Below are positions 1 through 12,972 of a stretch of DNA of 64,000 nucleotides, one piece after another. Positions within the stretch are counted from its first letter, which is position 1. Each line of letters begins with the position of its first letter. The DNA is from Candidatus Polarisedimenticolaceae bacterium. GTDB lineage: Bacteria; Acidobacteriota; Polarisedimenticolia; Polarisedimenticolales; DASRJG01. The notes under the pieces are model-generated. The model ran no database searches, had not been told where the DNA came from, and saw only the letters and a program-made list of their open reading frames with translations. The stretch spans positions 1 to 64,000 of the forward strand of contig DASUCV010000011.1 of the NCBI GenBank assembly GCA_036275915.1. Reading direction: 5' to 3'. The translations under genes were made by a program, and so were the position numbers.

Positions 1-69
1 ACTGATTCGAACGTTTCCCTTTTTTCATAGAACCCAAGCGCCGGCCCGGCCGGACACCAGGACAATCCC
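1..69. other. Intergenic DNA upstream of atpA, foreign-looking composition
   Basis: This short stretch contains no recognisable gene. In a standard atp operon the end of atpH would lie here, but no frame reads like an AtpH C-terminus. Together with the first third of atpA it looks unlike the rest of the window, as described in the findings. Confidence 0.4.
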
Positions 70-1635
<1,566 letters not shown>

Positions 1636-1642
1636 CGCAACG

Positions 1643-4373
<2,731 letters not shown>

Positions 4374-4380
4374 AACGAGC

Positions 4381-5526
4381 GTGAGCCGCGCGCTCCGCCT
4401 CGCCGTCTTGCTCGCGTCGCTCGCGGGCTGCGGCGAGCCTGCGCGCATCGGCGCGATCGTCTCGCGCTCGGGCGCCGCGGCCGCGTACGGCGAGCAGGTC
4501 CGCCGCGGCTTCGATCTCGCGGTCGGCGAGATCAACGCCGACGGCGGCGTCCGCGGAAGGCAGCTCGAGCTCCTCTACCGTGACGATGCGACGAACCCCG
4601 ACGTCGGCCTCTCGGCGCTGCGCGACCTGGTCGATCACGAGCACGCGCGGATCGTGCTCGGCGCCGTGTCGTCGAGCGTGACGCTCCAGCTCGCCCCTTA
4701 CTGCGAGCGCCGTCAGGTCCTGCTCCTCTCGCCGTCGGCGTCGGCGCCGCAGATCACCTCGGCAGGGGACTTCGTCTTCCGGACCTACCCGTCCGACGTC
4801 TTCGAGGCCGCGTCGATGGCCGACTTCGCTCGCGATCTCGGACTCGACCGCGTCGCCGTTCTCGCCGTCGACACCGACGACGGGGCCTCGCTCGCATCGG
4901 TCTTCGGCGAGCGCTTCCGCGCCTCGGGCGGCGGGGTCGTCGCGGTCCTGACCTTTCCCGAAGGCGACCAGGCGGCGATCCGCGACGCGGTCGAGGCGCT
5001 TTCGGGGTTGAACCCGCGCGGCGTCTACGTGCCGGCGCTCACGTCCGATCTGGCGACGGTGCTGACGCTCCTCCGCTCGGGAAAGTCGCACCCGATCGTC
5101 CTCGGCACGTCGACGGTCACCCCGGATCTCGTGCGTCTCGCCGGTCCGGCGTCGGACAATCTCGTGTTCCCGATGCCCAGCTTCGATCCGGACGCCGACG
5201 ATCCCACCGTCCGAGCATTCGTCTCCGCCTATCGGACTCGATACGGGACGCCACCTGACGTCTACGCGGCCCACGCCTATGATGCGGTGCGCGTCTTGGC
5301 CACCGCCGTCGAGCGCGCCGGGTCCTGGGAGGTCGTCGACGTGCGCGACGCGCTCTTGAGCATCGATCACTACGAGGGCGTCACCGGGCACATGGCATTC
5401 GACCGCAACGGGGACATCGTGCAGTACCCGCGACTCTACGTCGCGAGGGGCGGACGCTTCCTCCCGTACGACCGCTTCATCGAGAACGGCGGCTCGCTCC
5501 CGATCCCGGGCAGGCCGAGCCGATGA
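4381..5526 (+). CDS. Branched-chain amino acid-type solute-binding lipoprotein
   Basis: Likely periplasmic ligand-binding protein of the LivJ/Peripla_BP_6 family. The GTG start gives a hydrophobic signal ending in a lipobox (LAGC near residues 14-17), so the mature protein should be a lipoprotein. The fold signature begins immediately (IGAIVSRSGAAAAYGEQ) and includes NADGGVRGR, the GAVSSS segment and the DVYAAHAYDAV segment common to the family. The length (381 residues) is normal. It follows atpC by 7 bases and overlaps the next gene by ATGA. No permease or ATPase genes are nearby, so the ligand and the partner cannot be told, and a sensory role is as possible as transport. Confidence 0.85.
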   Translation: MSRALRLAVLLASLAGCGEPARIGAIVSRSGAAAAYGEQVRRGFDLAVGEINADGGVRGRQLELLYRDDATNPDVGLSALRDLVDHEHARIVLGAVSSSVTLQLAPYCERRQVLLLSPSASAPQITSAGDFVFRTYPSDVFEAASMADFARDLGLDRVAVLAVDTDDGASLASVFGERFRASGGGVVAVLTFPEGDQAAIRDAVEALSGLNPRGVYVPALTSDLATVLTLLRSGKSHPIVLGTSTVTPDLVRLAGPASDNLVFPMPSFDPDADDPTVRAFVSAYRTRYGTPPDVYAAHAYDAVRVLATAVERAGSWEVVDVRDALLSIDHYEGVTGHMAFDRNGDIVQYPRLYVARGGRFLPYDRFIENGGSLPIPGRPSR

Positions 5527-6296
5527 GAGCCGGCCTCTCCTCCCGTCCGTTCCTCACCGTCCTGATCCCCGCCTACAACGAGGAGGCCCGGCTCCCGGCG
5601 ACGATGGCCCGGATCGCGAGCTACCTCGACGCCTCGGGCACCGAGGCGGAGATCCTCGTCTGCGACGACGGCTCGAAGGACCGTACGGCGGAGCTGGCGG
5701 CGGCGAGCCTCGCGGGGCGCCGGGGCCGCGTCCTCAAGAACGCCGAGAACCGCGGCAAGGGACACGCGGTCCGCACGGGGATCCTCGAGGCGCAGGGACG
5801 CTTCGTGCTCGTCACCGACGCCGATCTCTCGACACCGATCGAGGAGCACGCGAAGCTCGCGGCGGCGGTCCGCGACGCCGACCTCGACGTCGCCATCGGC
5901 TCGCGCGGCCTCCCCTCGTCGGACGTGCAAGTGCGTCAGGGCCGCGTGCGACAGACGATGGGCCGCACCTTCAACCGGATCATCCGGAGCACGACGGGCT
6001 TGCCGTTCCTTGACACCCAGTGCGGCTTCAAGCTCATGGATCGCGAGCGCGTGCGCCCGATCGCCGAGAAAATGGTCGTCGACGGCTTCGCATTCGACGT
6101 CGAGCTGCTCTTCCTCTGCCGACGGTTCGGGCTCGCGGTGAAGGAGATACCGGTGACGTGGCGCGACGCGCCCGGCTCCAAGGTGTCGCTCGTCGGCGAT
6201 CCGGTCCACATGCTCCTCGACGTCGCACGCATCCGCTGGCGTTTCCGTCGAGGCCTCTACAACCCGGAGGCGGCGGAGAGCGCGCCCGCGCGATGA
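5523..6296 (+). CDS. Dolichyl-phosphate glucose/mannose synthase-type glycosyltransferase (GT2)
   Basis: Family 2 glycosyltransferase that probably moves a sugar from a nucleotide donor onto a polyprenyl phosphate carrier. The 257-residue protein starts LTVLIPAYNEE, has the nucleotide-binding CDDGSKDRT motif near residue 46, the metal-binding TDADLSTP near residue 98 and the QCGFKLMDR segment typical of the DPM1/ALG5 group. It lacks the C-terminal membrane helices of GtrB-type enzymes, so it is a soluble or peripheral form. It overlaps both neighbours by ATGA (lipoprotein and mfd), and this places it in one operon without explaining a shared function. Confidence 0.85.
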   Translation: MRAGLSSRPFLTVLIPAYNEEARLPATMARIASYLDASGTEAEILVCDDGSKDRTAELAAASLAGRRGRVLKNAENRGKGHAVRTGILEAQGRFVLVTDADLSTPIEEHAKLAAAVRDADLDVAIGSRGLPSSDVQVRQGRVRQTMGRTFNRIIRSTTGLPFLDTQCGFKLMDRERVRPIAEKMVVDGFAFDVELLFLCRRFGLAVKEIPVTWRDAPGSKVSLVGDPVHMLLDVARIRWRFRRGLYNPEAAESAPAR

Positions 6297-9200
6297 GCAC
6301 CGGCCCCGCCGTCCTGGCGCCGCTCGCCGGGGTGCCCGCCTTCGCGGCGCTCGAAGGCGCGTTGACCGGAGACGCCCCCGCCGCAGTGACGGGGCTCACC
6401 GGAGCGGCGCGCGCCGCGGCGCTCACGCTCGGGGTGCACCGGACGCGGAGGAAGGCGCTCCTCGTCGTGCCGGACGATGCGGCGCTCGCCGCGTGGCACC
6501 GCGATCTCGCGGCGTTCGCCGCGCTCTCGGGACGGGATCCGCAGGGGATCGTCACGCTGCCGGCGCTCGATGCGGATCCGTACGACGACATCCCGCCGCA
6601 CCCCGAAGTCGAGCGCGAGCGCCTGCGGGCGCTCGGCCGCCTGCGGCGGGGCGAGCTCGATCTCCTCATCGTTCCCGCGAGGGCGCTCCTCTCCTGGCTC
6701 CGCTCGCCGGAGGAGATCGCGGCGACCGCACGCGTCCTCAGCGCCGGCGACGACATCGCCCCGGACCGCTTCGTGCTCGAGGCGCTCCATGCGGGCTATC
6801 GCCGCGTCGACGCCGTGGCCGCACCCGGCGAGATCTCGCGCCGCGGCGGCATCGTCGACGTCTTTCCGCCCGAGTCCGACGAGCCGGTGCGGATCGAGTG
6901 GTTCGGCGACACGGTCGAGTCGATCCGGAGCTTTGACCCGGATCACCAGCGCTCGACGGGGGTCCTCTCCCGCGCCGTCATCGGCCCGGCGATCGAGAAC
7001 GCGGCGACCGACGACGCGATGGCTCGCCTCGGCACGTATCTCGAAGGCGGCCTGCTTCGTGCGCGTGAGGCCGACGCCCCGGTCGGGCCGTTCCGTGCGA
7101 AGCTCGACGCGCTGCGCGAGGGGGGGCATCTGCCCGGCATCGAGGCGCTGGCCAAGCTCACCGCGGCGCGTCCCACCGGCGTTCTCGAGCACGCGAAGGC
7201 GCTCGCCCTCGTGCTCGACGAGCCGGAGCGCATCGAGGAGGAGCTGGCCCGGGCCGGGTACGAGATGCGTGCGTCGTACGAGCAGAGCGGCGATCGCGTC
7301 CTTCCGCCGCCCGCCGAGCTCTTCATACCCGAAGGTGACGTCGTCGAGGCGCTGCGCGAGGCCAGCCTCTCGTTTCGCGAGCTCCTCACGGAGGAGTCCG
7401 GGCCCCGGACGGTCGCGTGGCCTGCACGCCGTGCGCGCACCTTCGCGGGACGCATGGCCGAGTTCGCCCGCGAGCTCAAAGAGAGCCCGGGACGCGTGCT
7501 CTGCGTGCTCCGTGCGGCCGGCGCGGCCAAGCGGCTCGTCGAGATCTTCGGCGAGTACGACGTCGCAGCGACGCAGGATCGGACCGCGTCCGCGGGGGTC
7601 GTCGTCGCGGTCGCCGGCCTCCGCGAGGGGTTCGAGCTGCCGGAGCAGGCGTTCACCGTCTACACGGAGCGCGAGATCTTCGGTGAGGAGCGCGCGACCT
7701 CGGAGCGGAAGTCGAAGGGCCGCGCTTCGTTCCTCTCCGACTTCCGCGATCTCAAGATCGGCGATCACGTGGTTCACGTCGACCACGGCGTCGCGCGATA
7801 CGCCGGGCTCGGGCGCCCGAAGGGCGGGAGCCTCAACCGCGACTTCATGATCCTGGAGTTCCAGGGCGGCGATCGCCTCTTCGTCCCCACGGACCGCCTC
7901 GACCTCGTGCAGAAGTACAGCGGCGTCGCCGGGCACGAGCCCGCGCTCGACAGGCTTGGCGGCACCGGGTGGGAGAAGGTCAAGAGCCGCGTCCGCAAGG
8001 CCGTGGAGTCGATGGCGAAGGAGCTGCTCGAGCTGTACGCGCGCCGCCAGGCGGCGAGCGGTCACGCCTTCGCGCCCGACGGTCCGTGGCAGGCCGAGCT
8101 CGAGTCGGGCTTCCCGTTCGAGCTGACGCCCGATCAGGAACGGGCTTTGGGCGAGGTAAAGGGGGACATGGAGCGGGCGAAGCCGATGGACCGTCTCCTC
8201 GTCGGCGACGTCGGCTTCGGCAAGACCGAGGTCGCGGTGCGCGCCGCGTTCAAGGCGATCATGGACGGGAAGCAGGTCGCGCTCCTGGCGCCGACGACGG
8301 TGCTCGCCGCGCAGCACTTCGAGACGATCCGCGAACGATTCGCGCCGTTTCCGGTCAAGGTCGGGATGGTGTCGCGCTTCAGGAGCGCAGACGAGACGAG
8401 GATCCTCCTCCGCGCGCTCGCAGCAGGCGAGGTCGACATGATCGTCGGCACCCACCGCATGCTGTCGCAGGACGTCGCCTTCAAGAACCTGGGGCTCATG
8501 ATCGTCGACGAGGAGCAACGCTTCGGCGTCGCGGCGAAGGAACGATTGAAGCAGCTCGTCCTCGGCGTCGACGTCCTCTCGATGACCGCGACGCCGATCC
8601 CGCGCACGCTCCAGATGTCGCTCGCCGGCGTGCGCGACCTCTCGGTCATCGAGACGCCGCCGCCGGGCCGCTCGGCGATCCAGACGTACCTCGTGCCGTT
8701 CCGCAAGAACGTCATCGCACAGGCGATCCGCCAGGAGATGCGCCGCTCGGGCCAGGTCTTCTTCGTGCACAACCGCGTCGAGACGATCCCGTCGCTCGTG
8801 CGCGCGCTCAGGGAGCTCGTTCCCGAGGCCCGCCTCGTCGTCGCGCACGGGCAGATGCCCGAGCGCGAGCTCGAGCGCGTGATGCTCCGCTTCGTCCACG
8901 ACGAGTTCGACGTGCTCGTGACGACGACGCTCATCGAGAACGGGCTCGACATCCCGCGCGCGAATACGATCCTGGTCAACCGCGCGGACCGTCTCGGGCT
9001 CGCCCAGCTCTACCAGCTTCGCGGACGCGTCGGACGAAGCGACCAGCACGCCTACGCCTACTTCCTCATCCCGGGCCGCCAGGGTCTCTCCGAATCGGCC
9101 CGCAAGCGGCTCAAGGCGCTCCAGGAGTTCAGCGAGCTGGGCTCGGGTTTCCGGCTCGCCGCCGCGGATCTCGAGATCCGCGGGGCGGGGGAGTTCCTGG

Positions 9201-9742
9201 GCTCGCGCCAGCATGGGCACATCGCATCGCTCGGGTTCGACCTCTATTGCCGCATGCTCGAGCAGGCGGTCGCGGCGCTCACCGGGGAGGTCGCCCCCAC
9301 GAGGCCACCGGTGTCGCTCCACCTCGGCATCGACATCAAGATCCCCGACTCGTTCATGTCCGACGTCGGCGACCGGCTCTCGCTCTACAAACGTCTGTCG
9401 GCGACGCGCGAGCCCGCGGACGTCGACCGCCTCCAGGCGGAGACCGAAGATCGTTGGGGTCATCTCCCCGTCGCCGGGAAGAACCTCTTCGACCTCACGC
9501 GTCTCCGCCTCGTCGCCGAGAGCGCGGGGGTCAAGAGCGTCGACGTCGTCGACGCGAAGCTGCAGGTGCGGTTCCTGGCCGAGGCACCCGTCGACCCCGC
9601 GCGCCTCGTCGACCTCGTGGCGCGCCGCCGGGGTGCCTTGACCCCGTCGGGGATGGTGACGCTGCCGGCGCCGGACAAGGCGGCCGATCGCATCCGCGCG
9701 ATTCGCGACGTGCTTCAGGACGCCGTCGCCCCGCCGGCCTGA
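6293..9742 (+). CDS. mfd: Transcription-repair coupling factor
   Basis: ATP-dependent translocase that removes stalled RNA polymerase at DNA lesions and recruits UvrA. The 1149-residue protein has the UvrB-homology region (about 1-450), the RNA polymerase interaction domain around IGDHVVHVDHGVARY (near residue 485), the helicase motor with Walker A GDVGFGKTE (about 638), motif II DEEQRFG, TATPIPRTL, and the C-terminal TRCF domain. The start is the ATG overlapping the upstream stop (ATGA). Length and domain order are standard. Confidence 0.96.
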   Translation: MSTGPAVLAPLAGVPAFAALEGALTGDAPAAVTGLTGAARAAALTLGVHRTRRKALLVVPDDAALAAWHRDLAAFAALSGRDPQGIVTLPALDADPYDDIPPHPEVERERLRALGRLRRGELDLLIVPARALLSWLRSPEEIAATARVLSAGDDIAPDRFVLEALHAGYRRVDAVAAPGEISRRGGIVDVFPPESDEPVRIEWFGDTVESIRSFDPDHQRSTGVLSRAVIGPAIENAATDDAMARLGTYLEGGLLRAREADAPVGPFRAKLDALREGGHLPGIEALAKLTAARPTGVLEHAKALALVLDEPERIEEELARAGYEMRASYEQSGDRVLPPPAELFIPEGDVVEALREASLSFRELLTEESGPRTVAWPARRARTFAGRMAEFARELKESPGRVLCVLRAAGAAKRLVEIFGEYDVAATQDRTASAGVVVAVAGLREGFELPEQAFTVYTEREIFGEERATSERKSKGRASFLSDFRDLKIGDHVVHVDHGVARYAGLGRPKGGSLNRDFMILEFQGGDRLFVPTDRLDLVQKYSGVAGHEPALDRLGGTGWEKVKSRVRKAVESMAKELLELYARRQAASGHAFAPDGPWQAELESGFPFELTPDQERALGEVKGDMERAKPMDRLLVGDVGFGKTEVAVRAAFKAIMDGKQVALLAPTTVLAAQHFETIRERFAPFPVKVGMVSRFRSADETRILLRALAAGEVDMIVGTHRMLSQDVAFKNLGLMIVDEEQRFGVAAKERLKQLVLGVDVLSMTATPIPRTLQMSLAGVRDLSVIETPPPGRSAIQTYLVPFRKNVIAQAIRQEMRRSGQVFFVHNRVETIPSLVRALRELVPEARLVVAHGQMPERELERVMLRFVHDEFDVLVTTTLIENGLDIPRANTILVNRADRLGLAQLYQLRGRVGRSDQHAYAYFLIPGRQGLSESARKRLKALQEFSELGSGFRLAAADLEIRGAGEFLGSRQHGHIASLGFDLYCRMLEQAVAALTGEVAPTRPPVSLHLGIDIKIPDSFMSDVGDRLSLYKRLSATREPADVDRLQAETEDRWGHLPVAGKNLFDLTRLRLVAESAGVKSVDVVDAKLQVRFLAEAPVDPARLVDLVARRRGALTPSGMVTLPAPDKAADRIRAIRDVLQDAVAPPA

Positions 9743-9756
9743 TCTACCATGGCGCC

Positions 9757-10680
9757 GTGAGCGCCCGGGACGTCTTCGCCGTCGCATGCCTCGCCGTGAC
9801 GCTCGGTTGCCGAGGTGCCGGCGAGGACCCCGCGAAGCGGATCATCGCCGAGGTCGGCGGCAAGCCGGTCTCGGCCGCCCAGCTCGACGCCTTCCTCGCC
9901 GAAAACCTCCTTCAAGACCCGGCGGCCGAGCCGCTGCCTCCCGGCGACCTCGCCCGGGTCAAGAGCCGGCTCTTCGACGACTACCTCGACGGCGAGCTCC
10001 TCTACCAGGAAGCGCAGCGCCGCGGCATCGCCGTCTCGGACGCCGAGCTCGCCGATTACCTGACGCCGGAAACGCCCGAATCGCCGGCGACGCCCGAGGG
10101 CCGCGCGCTCGCGCTCCGCGACCTCACGATCCAGAAGCTCCGCGAGTCGGTCGTTCGAGCGCAGCTCCGCGTCGATGACGAGCGGGTCGGCCGCTGGTTG
10201 GCCTTGCATCCGCTTGCCGAGGGAGAAGGCCAGAGCGGAACGCTGCGGACGCTGCGCTTCGCCTCGTACCCCGAGGCGGCACGGGTCCGCTCGGAGATCG
10301 TCGGCAAGAAGCTCTCGCTCGAGCAGGCGGAAGAGGCGTACGGCGCCGACTCCCTCTCGGACATCGACCATGCCGTCGATCTCGGCGCCTTTCCCGACCA
10401 CATCGCCACCGCGGTCAAGGCGCTGGCTCCCGGTCAGGTCAGCCAGCCGCTCCCGTTCGAGTCGAGCGTCCTGCTCTTTCTCCTGGATCCGCCGCAAGAT
10501 CCCGCCGAGGCGGAAGAGCGCCGGCGCGAGCAGGCGCGGCAGGCGATTTCCCTCGACGAGTCCGAGAAGATCGCGGACGCGCTCCTGGAGGATCTCCGGA
10601 AGACGACCCCGGTCGTCCGGCACGCGGACCGGCTCCCGTTCCCCTATGTGGCGGAAGGCTCCGCCGCCCGTGCACAATGA
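9757..10680 (+). CDS. Parvulin/SurA-like peptidylprolyl isomerase lipoprotein
   Basis: Probable periplasmic chaperone or peptidylprolyl isomerase. The GTG start at 9757 gives a signal with a lipobox-like TLGC at about residues 15-18, so a lipid anchor is likely. The sequence then reads IIAEVGGKPVSAAQLDAFL, the start of the SurA N-terminal chaperone domain, with a parvulin-like segment in the second half (AVDLGAFPDHIATAVKALAPGQ). It is 307 residues long. It lies 14 bases after mfd and just before a second SurA-type gene, forming an outer-membrane biogenesis pair. Catalytic isomerase activity is not certain because the parvulin part is divergent. Confidence 0.75.
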   Translation: MSARDVFAVACLAVTLGCRGAGEDPAKRIIAEVGGKPVSAAQLDAFLAENLLQDPAAEPLPPGDLARVKSRLFDDYLDGELLYQEAQRRGIAVSDAELADYLTPETPESPATPEGRALALRDLTIQKLRESVVRAQLRVDDERVGRWLALHPLAEGEGQSGTLRTLRFASYPEAARVRSEIVGKKLSLEQAEEAYGADSLSDIDHAVDLGAFPDHIATAVKALAPGQVSQPLPFESSVLLFLLDPPQDPAEAEERRREQARQAISLDESEKIADALLEDLRKTTPVVRHADRLPFPYVAEGSAARAQ

Positions 10681-10684
10681 GGGG
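10673..10684 (+). promoter_or_regulatory. Putative -10 box six bases before the surA-like ATG
   Basis: CACAAT at 10673-10678 ends exactly six bases before the ATG at 10685, so transcription from it would start at or next to the start codon (leaderless mRNA). It lies within the last codons of the upstream gene. No clear -35 box is visible, so this is a weak call strengthened by the same arrangement at other genes in the window. Confidence 0.35.
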
Positions 10685-11677
10685 ATGATCCGCTCCGGCC
10701 TCCGCCGCGCGCTCGTCCCGGCGATCGCCGTCGCCTTGCTGGCGTCGGGCCGGCCGCGTGCCGAAGTGATCGAAGAGATCGTCGCGAAGATCAACGACGA
10801 CGTCGTCACGAAATCAGACCTCGACACCGAGGAGCAGGGGATCCTCCAGGAGCTCTACCGGAGCCTCTCCGGCGCGGAGCTCGACGCGCAGGTCGCCAAG
10901 GCGAAGAAGCTCGTGCTCCGCCAGCTCATCGACCGGAAGGTCCTCCTCCAGCAGGCGAGCCACCTCTTCGACACCACCAAGATGAAGGACTTCTACCTCC
11001 AGCAGTTCATGAGCCAGCAGAACATCAAGAGCGAGAAGGACCTCGAGAAGATGCTGTCGCAGGAGGGGATGACCCTCGCCGAGTGGAAGCAGAAGCTCGT
11101 CGAGTACTTCGCGCCGAAAGAAGTCCTACGGGCGGAGGTCGGCGATCACATCGCGATCTCCGAGGCCGACACTCGCGCCTATTACGACGCCCATGCCGAC
11201 GACTTCGCGGTGCCGGCCGTGGCGACGGTGCGGGAGATCGTCATCACCGGCGGCTCGAACGCCGAGGCGGCCCGCGCCCGCGCCGCCGCCGCGCACGACA
11301 AGGTGACGGCGCCGGGGGCGGATTTCAACGCGCTCACGTCCGAGCTGTCGGAGGCGGGAACGAAAGCGTCCGGAGGCCTCCTCGGAACGATCAAGCACGG
11401 CGACCTCGCCGCACCGCTCGAGTCGGCGGCGTTCTCGCAGCCGGTCGGATCGATCAGCCCCGTCATCGAGGTCGAAGGCAACTTCTTCATCCTCAAAGTC
11501 GATGCGCGCACCGAGGCCGGGAAGAAGCCGTTCGACGACGTGAAAGACGAGATCGAGACGAAGCTGCGGAACCAGCGGTTCGAGGCCGAGTCGAAGGTCT
11601 ATCTTCAGAAGGCGTGGACTCAGGCGACGATCTGGGTCTCCCCGAAGTACGAGGCGCGGCTCGCCCCCGCAGATTAA
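10685..11677 (+). CDS. surA: SurA-type periplasmic chaperone/peptidylprolyl isomerase
   Basis: Likely periplasmic folding factor for outer-membrane proteins. The start is the ATG of MIRSGLRRALVPAIAVALLAS, a signal peptide, followed by the SurA N-domain pattern VIEEIVAKINDDVVTKSDLD and a single parvulin domain (about residues 180-290, with ASGGLLGTIKHGDL and GSISPVIEVEGNFFILKV). E. coli SurA has two parvulin domains, so at 330 residues this is the shorter form. It follows the lipoprotein isomerase by four bases. Confidence 0.82.
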   Translation: MIRSGLRRALVPAIAVALLASGRPRAEVIEEIVAKINDDVVTKSDLDTEEQGILQELYRSLSGAELDAQVAKAKKLVLRQLIDRKVLLQQASHLFDTTKMKDFYLQQFMSQQNIKSEKDLEKMLSQEGMTLAEWKQKLVEYFAPKEVLRAEVGDHIAISEADTRAYYDAHADDFAVPAVATVREIVITGGSNAEAARARAAAAHDKVTAPGADFNALTSELSEAGTKASGGLLGTIKHGDLAAPLESAAFSQPVGSISPVIEVEGNFFILKVDARTEAGKKPFDDVKDEIETKLRNQRFEAESKVYLQKAWTQATIWVSPKYEARLAPAD

Positions 11678-11708
11678 CGCTTCGTAAATTCGACCGAGGC
11701 CAAACCCC

Positions 11709-11737
11709 TTGCGAGCCCCGGCCCGCGAGGCTACATT
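11709..11737 (+). promoter_or_regulatory. Promoter of hfq
   Basis: TTGCGA at 11709-11714 and TACATT at 11732-11737 are separated by 17 bases, a good sigma-70-type pair. The predicted transcript start is about 11744, seven bases before the hfq ATG at 11751, so the leader is almost absent. The 31-base gap after surA suggests hfq has its own promoter. Confidence 0.6.
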
Positions 11738-11750
11738 AACCACAACTCCG

Positions 11751-12176
11751 ATGGTCAACCGAAAGCTCGTACGTCCCAACTTGGCGGAGATGAAAGAGCG
11801 CTTCGCCCCGCCCCGTCCGCCGCAAGGTGTGGCGGCGCCGGCGGGTGTGCCCGTTCCCGAGCGCGACGCGCCGGAGCATGCTCCGGCGAGCGCTCCCGGC
11901 CCCGGGGCCCCTCAAGGCGGGCCGCGCGACCAGCACAAGCGGCGCCAGGTCCCGCCGGAGAACACGAGCGCAGAGGCGTTCTACTACGTCAAGCAGATGA
12001 CCGGCCGCACGCCGATGGTCGTGATCCTCGACAACGGTACAGAGCTTCGCGGCCACATCGAGTGGTACGACCGGAACTGCATCAAGGTCAATCGGGAGGG
12101 GGCGCCGAACCTCCTCGTCTACAAGCACGCCATCCGCTACATGTACAAGCAGGAAGAAGAAACCCAGGCGCGCTGA
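11751..12176 (+). CDS. hfq: RNA chaperone Hfq with proline/alanine-rich N-terminal extension
   Basis: Sm-like RNA chaperone that pairs small RNAs with mRNAs. The Sm1 motif (MVVILDNGTELRGHIEWYD) and the Sm2 motif with the diagnostic YKH triad (LVYKHAIRYM) fill the last ~70 residues. Before this core is a ~70-residue extension rich in Pro and Ala; ordinary Hfq proteins start only a few residues before the core. The ATG at 11751 is supported by the promoter spacing. A longer in-frame start at 11709 would overlap the -35 box. The core lacks the usual first-helix QDPFLN sequence and has AEAFYYVKQMTG instead. Confidence 0.88.
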   Translation: MVNRKLVRPNLAEMKERFAPPRPPQGVAAPAGVPVPERDAPEHAPASAPGPGAPQGGPRDQHKRRQVPPENTSAEAFYYVKQMTGRTPMVVILDNGTELRGHIEWYDRNCIKVNREGAPNLLVYKHAIRYMYKQEEETQAR

Positions 12177-12192
12177 GCACCCGCCTCCCCCC

Positions 12193-12972
12193 TCACAGCG
12201 TCCGCAGCGTCACCTCGAGCATCGCCGCGTGGAGAGCCGCGCCCGCGGCGACGACCGACCCGGCCGCAAGAGCGTCCGCTCCCCCGTGCACATCGCTCAC
12301 GATCCCGCCCGCCTCGACGACGAGGAGGCAACCGCCCGCGAGGTCCCACGGAAAGAGGCCGACCTCGAAGAAGCCGTCGTAGCGTCCGCACGCGGTGTAG
12401 GCGAGATCGAGCGAGGCCGAGCCGGCGCGCCTCAGACCCGCGGTGACACGGACGAACCTCTCGAACGCCGCGAGGTACCCCGGCAAGTTCGACATCTCGC
12501 GGAACGGAAACCCGGTCGCGAGGAGCGCCGACTCCAGGCCGGGCGTCGCCGCGCACCGGATGGGAACGCCGTTCAGGAACGCACCTCCGCCGCGGACGGC
12601 GTGGAACGTCTCGTCGCGGCACGGATCGAGGACGACACCGGCGAGAAGGCCGTTCGCGTCGGTCAGGCCGATCGAGACCGCGAAGGTGGGAACGCCGTGG
12701 ATGAAGTTCGTCGTTCCGTCGAGCGGATCGACGATCCAGCGGTGCTCGGAGTCCTTCGCGCCGAGCGATCCTTCCTCCGCGAGAATGGCGTGACCGGGCG
12801 TTCTCCGCCTCAGCACCTCGACGATCGCCGCCTCCGCCTCGCGATCGACCTCGGTCACGTAGTCGTGCCGCGCCTTCGTCTCGATCGTGAGACCCCGGTG
12901 CTCGGCGAAGCGCCGCCGCAGCACCTCGCCGCCCGCGGCCGCGGCCTCGAGGGCGACCTCTTCGGAGCTCAA
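12193..12972 (-). CDS. Inositol monophosphatase family protein
   Basis: Magnesium-dependent phosphatase of the IMPase/SuhB/CysQ superfamily; substrates could be inositol phosphate, fructose bisphosphate or PAP. The 259-residue protein has all metal-binding motifs: AEEGS near residue 65, DPLDGTTNFIHG near 82 and WDLAGG near 209. The start is TTG, overlapping the xerC stop by four bases (TTGA). No ATG is available close by. It is the last gene of the trmFO-xerC operon and convergent with hfq. Confidence 0.9.
   Translation of the reverse strand: MSSEEVALEAAAAGGEVLRRRFAEHRGLTIETKARHDYVTEVDREAEAAIVEVLRRRTPGHAILAEEGSLGAKDSEHRWIVDPLDGTTNFIHGVPTFAVSIGLTDANGLLAGVVLDPCRDETFHAVRGGGAFLNGVPIRCAATPGLESALLATGFPFREMSNLPGYLAAFERFVRVTAGLRRAGSASLDLAYTACGRYDGFFEVGLFPWDLAGGCLLVVEAGGIVSDVHGGADALAAGSVVAAGAALHAAMLEVTLRTL

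Noticed and set aside
1-30. A T-rich stretch that could be the end of an atpH gene.
   Set aside because: None of the frames gives an AtpH-like C-terminus.
6257-9787. Very long open frame on the minus strand opposite mfd, and similar ones opposite atpA, atpD, topA and the glycosidase-like gene.
   Set aside because: In GC-rich DNA the opposite strand of a real gene often stays open. The translations are Arg/Asp/Val-rich with no domain, and the plus-strand genes are certain.
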